Shown one piece after another: positions 61,801 through 64,000 of a DNA stretch of 64,000 bases; position 1 is the first letter of the stretch, and each line of letters starts with the position of its first letter. Location of the stretch: the NCBI GenBank assembly GCA_015501585.1, contig JADNRY010000003.1, positions 806,001-870,000 of the forward strand. Direction: 5' to 3'. The stretch comes from Rhodocollybia butyracea (lineage: Eukaryota > Basidiomycota > Agaricomycetes > Agaricales > Omphalotaceae). Made by a program: the position numbers and the translations under genes. The notes under the pieces are model-generated. The model was given only the letters and a program-made list of their open reading frames with translations. It had not been told where the DNA came from and made no database searches.

Positions 61801-64000
61801 TTGCCAATGGGAGTATCATTCATATCATCAAAATTCACAGAAGCAACTGCTTTAGACAATAATGACAACAGCTGTTCAGTTTTCAAAGGCATCTTGGTTA
61901 TATAATCGGTAATGTAAAACATTGCAGCCTTTGCAGCTTTACCACTCAGTATACATTTCAGGTCATGATTGTGCTGACCATAAACCAACACTATTGGATT
62001 GTGACCATTAACATCTGCCTCTAATCTCGCAAGAATAATGGAGTTAGTCTCAGTTTCAAATCGAGATTGTTCTACTATTTTTTGAGGATAGCCAAATCGA
62101 CAAACACTTTCATTTCTACAACCTTTGTAGCAAACAGGACGACAACGATGACGTTGATGGCGTTCACCAATGCGTTTATGATCATATTCCACTTGTGCTT
62201 CCCATTCCATCTGTGAAGCTTCGACAAAAAATTCGTTATATCCAAGTTCAGAACTCAAGGGTGGATCAGGTGGCATCTCTACACGAGGCTCATAATAAGG
62301 ATCAACTTCACTCTCTAAATTTGGTAAATGGTGATGAATCATTGCTTCAAACACTGAAAAAAACTGTTTGCAATATTCATCAGATTGCCGCATCTTTGCA
62401 TGGACTTCCGATGGATTAAGTGCACAACCTCCCTGGACAGTTGATTTACCATTTTTAAAATCCCATCCAAACAAATCTTGGAACAGGCAATGATACATGT
62501 ATTCAAAAAAATCAGCAGCAGCTACTGGGTCTTTTGCAACATTAGCAGCGCGCTCAGATCGGCGAATAGGAATGTTAGGAAAACAAGAAGACAGGTCAAT
62601 ACCACTGCAACCAAATATTACTTGGAAAATAGGACTGTGTACTGCAGAAGGATTGAAAGTGAAGAACAATGTTGGCAAACCAAATATTGAAAAATAACTT
62701 TGAATTTCATGCCGCGCATTCGTTTTCGAAGCCTGTGAACCAGGAATCTTTGCAGAAACAACATTGACTTGTTTGAGAAGCATTAAAGCTTGTTTCTCCT
62801 CTGATGTAAACAATGCTGAGTTGTATTCATCACGCATATGCTGAGCTAAAGTGGACAAAACTGAGGAAGAGACAGAAAGAAGAGCAGGAGCTATGGTAGA
62901 AAACTTTGACGATTTTACGGAAAATGAGGTATAAAGGTGAGCCTTGCGGCGCTGAATGACATTGAGTACCACGAACATGTAAAAGAAATGGTACCAAAAT
63001 AAACGACCAGCTTGATCTAATAAGTGTTCAGCTTGACTTTCAAATGATACAGTTGGATTGCGGCAAGGATCTTCGAAACCTCCGATACCAAAAGGAAATA
63101 AGGTAGGAAACATTCCTGGAAATAATTCACAATTGTTGTATTCAGGTATGGGATCTTTATTGTATGTGAGATATTGAACATCTGATGGATTAGCCGCAAC
63201 AGATAGGTTGCGCATGAAGCGTGCAGGAACAGTGTTCGATTCTGAATCATACACACCAGATTTTTCAAGCAGACAGTCAGTAGGTAATGCGTCATCCATA
63301 AGTTCACCTGGATGATCATCAAAACTTGACGTTTCTTCTGCGAATACAGACTCAGGATGTGATTCATGATCGTATATTATTCTTTCTTCCAGTCCAGGAA
63401 GTACATCTTCATCCGGATACAAGTTCAAATTATCTGAGTTAATCGGGGGTAGTCCAGAGTAAACCTTGGAATGGGATTGGAGAAAAACAAGGAATGCAGC
63501 AATTTTTGGTTTGCGCACTGTATAGTGCCGTAGATTGGCCAACTCACTCCTTTTTAATTTTCTAGGGCCAATAAAAACAATGTTAATCAAATCATTGAGA
63601 TCCGAAGGTGTACGCGGCAGAACATGTGCATGTGAAAAAATATTCATTGGATGTGCACAAGTATTGCCATGCAATTTCAGCGGATTTTCTTCCGAGCATG
63701 ACCCATATAAACGTGCAACATGAGCTGTAGTACGATAAAGACTGCAAGCCATTTCTTCTACCCAGGTAATGTCTTGCAGGAATTCTGGTAGCTCTCCACG
63801 ATACAGCCCATTGTTAAGTGCAAGCCGAGGCATTTTTTCTTGAACTAAAGATGAGTGACAACTAACACAAAGGTAAATTTCCATAATTTTTTCAATTTCA
63901 TTGTTCATATGCAGGCCGTTTGGCTCCAACATGAGACCATCCAAATTGGAGTCAACATACAAGAATCTAGATGGCAGAGCATTATTCAATATATAGTTAT
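58830..64000 (-). mobile_element. Helitron (partial), RepHel side
   Basis: The DNA from 58830 to the right edge is the coding body of a Helitron, recognised by a Rep/DUF6570-type N-terminal region fused to a PIF1 family helicase. The element's 5' terminus is outside the window, and its 3' CTRR/hairpin terminus was not identified with confidence. Confidence 0.85.
58830..64000 (-). CDS. Helitron RepHel protein (5' end missing; one TGA; HUH segment missing)
   Basis: RepHel nicks and transfers single-stranded DNA in rolling-circle-like transposition. From the right edge to 60867 comes the N-terminal region (CVSCHSSLVQEKMPRLALNN, GLYRGELPEFLQDITWVEEM, LHGNTCAHPMNIFS), the helitron_like_N region (GLPTLFFTFNPSAVHSPIF) and the Rep tyrosine motif MFYITDYITKMPLKTEQLLS. 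The block that should hold the HUH motif is absent: TVQGG joins directly to CALNPSEVHAKM. After an in-frame TGA at 60867-60869 the same frame continues into a PIF1 helicase with Walker A GPGGTGKTHVV, Walker B VLLIDEISLV, FAGDQYQYTPSPG and the C-terminal QSAFAVTGHSAQGQTL. About 1700 residues are visible. The two lesions suggest a non-autonomous copy. Confidence 0.88.

Overview
The window looks like a piece of nuclear genome from a basidiomycete fungus, most likely a mushroom-forming agaricomycete. The genes are dense and split by many short GT-AG introns (about 40-60 nt). The conserved set is purely eukaryotic: MCM4, an Rsp5-type HECT ligase, eS30, uL22, NDUFS4, Rictor and a TPX2-domain protein. 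The mobile elements (a Ty1/copia LTR element and a RepHel Helitron) and gene families such as sedolisin and MYND-finger proteins fit that group.

Layout. 1-3120 (+): MCM4, with its 5' end outside the window. 3381-6259 (-): Rsp5/NEDD4-type ligase. 6817-7109 (-): eS30, divergent from a RasGEF gene at 7698-10561 (+). 10998-11841 (-): uL22. 12029-12410: a poly(A)-tailed retroposon between 15-bp target-site duplications. 12835-20481 (+): a sedolisin gene broken by a full-length copia element (14882-20368, coding on the minus strand). 20663-22152 (-): MYND-finger protein. 22626-27432 (-): CSC1/OSCA-type channel gene with several frame breaks. 27724-28598 (-): unknown membrane protein. 28759-29440 (+): NDUFS4. 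29441-33172: gene-poor, with decayed duplications. 33173-35042 (+): TPX2-domain protein. 35967-36194 (+): small Cys-containing protein. 37019-42133 (-): Rictor/Avo3 (TORC2). 43456-45607 (-): unknown gene. 46832-48296 (-): F-box-like protein. 48574-49990 (-): nucleotidyltransferase-like protein. 50380-54674 (-): a Fab1/PIKfyve-like gene lacking a visible kinase domain. 55367-57540 (+): possible 2-oxoglutarate/Fe(II) oxygenase-like gene. 58830-64000 (-): Helitron RepHel gene that runs off the window.

The left half is mainly housekeeping genes (replication licensing, ubiquitin ligation, translation, Ras signalling, complex I). The right half is more accessory and ends in a Helitron. The most unusual object is the copia element. 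Its pol region reads as one open frame only if four short spliceosomal introns are removed, and two of the small exons with their flanking introns are tandem copies. Because its two LTRs appear identical, the insertion is recent, so an unspliced RNA must have been reverse transcribed while a spliced RNA would be needed to make reverse transcriptase.

Quality caution: several conserved genes (Rsp5, CSC1, NDUFS4, Fab1-like, oxygenase-like) are open only if a single base is added or removed at one or more points, often in homopolymer runs. In three genes the summed exon lengths are exactly one base short of a multiple of three. I read this as probable homopolymer error in the assembly, but decay cannot be excluded without reads. 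Coordinates of spliced genes are my own manual exon calls.
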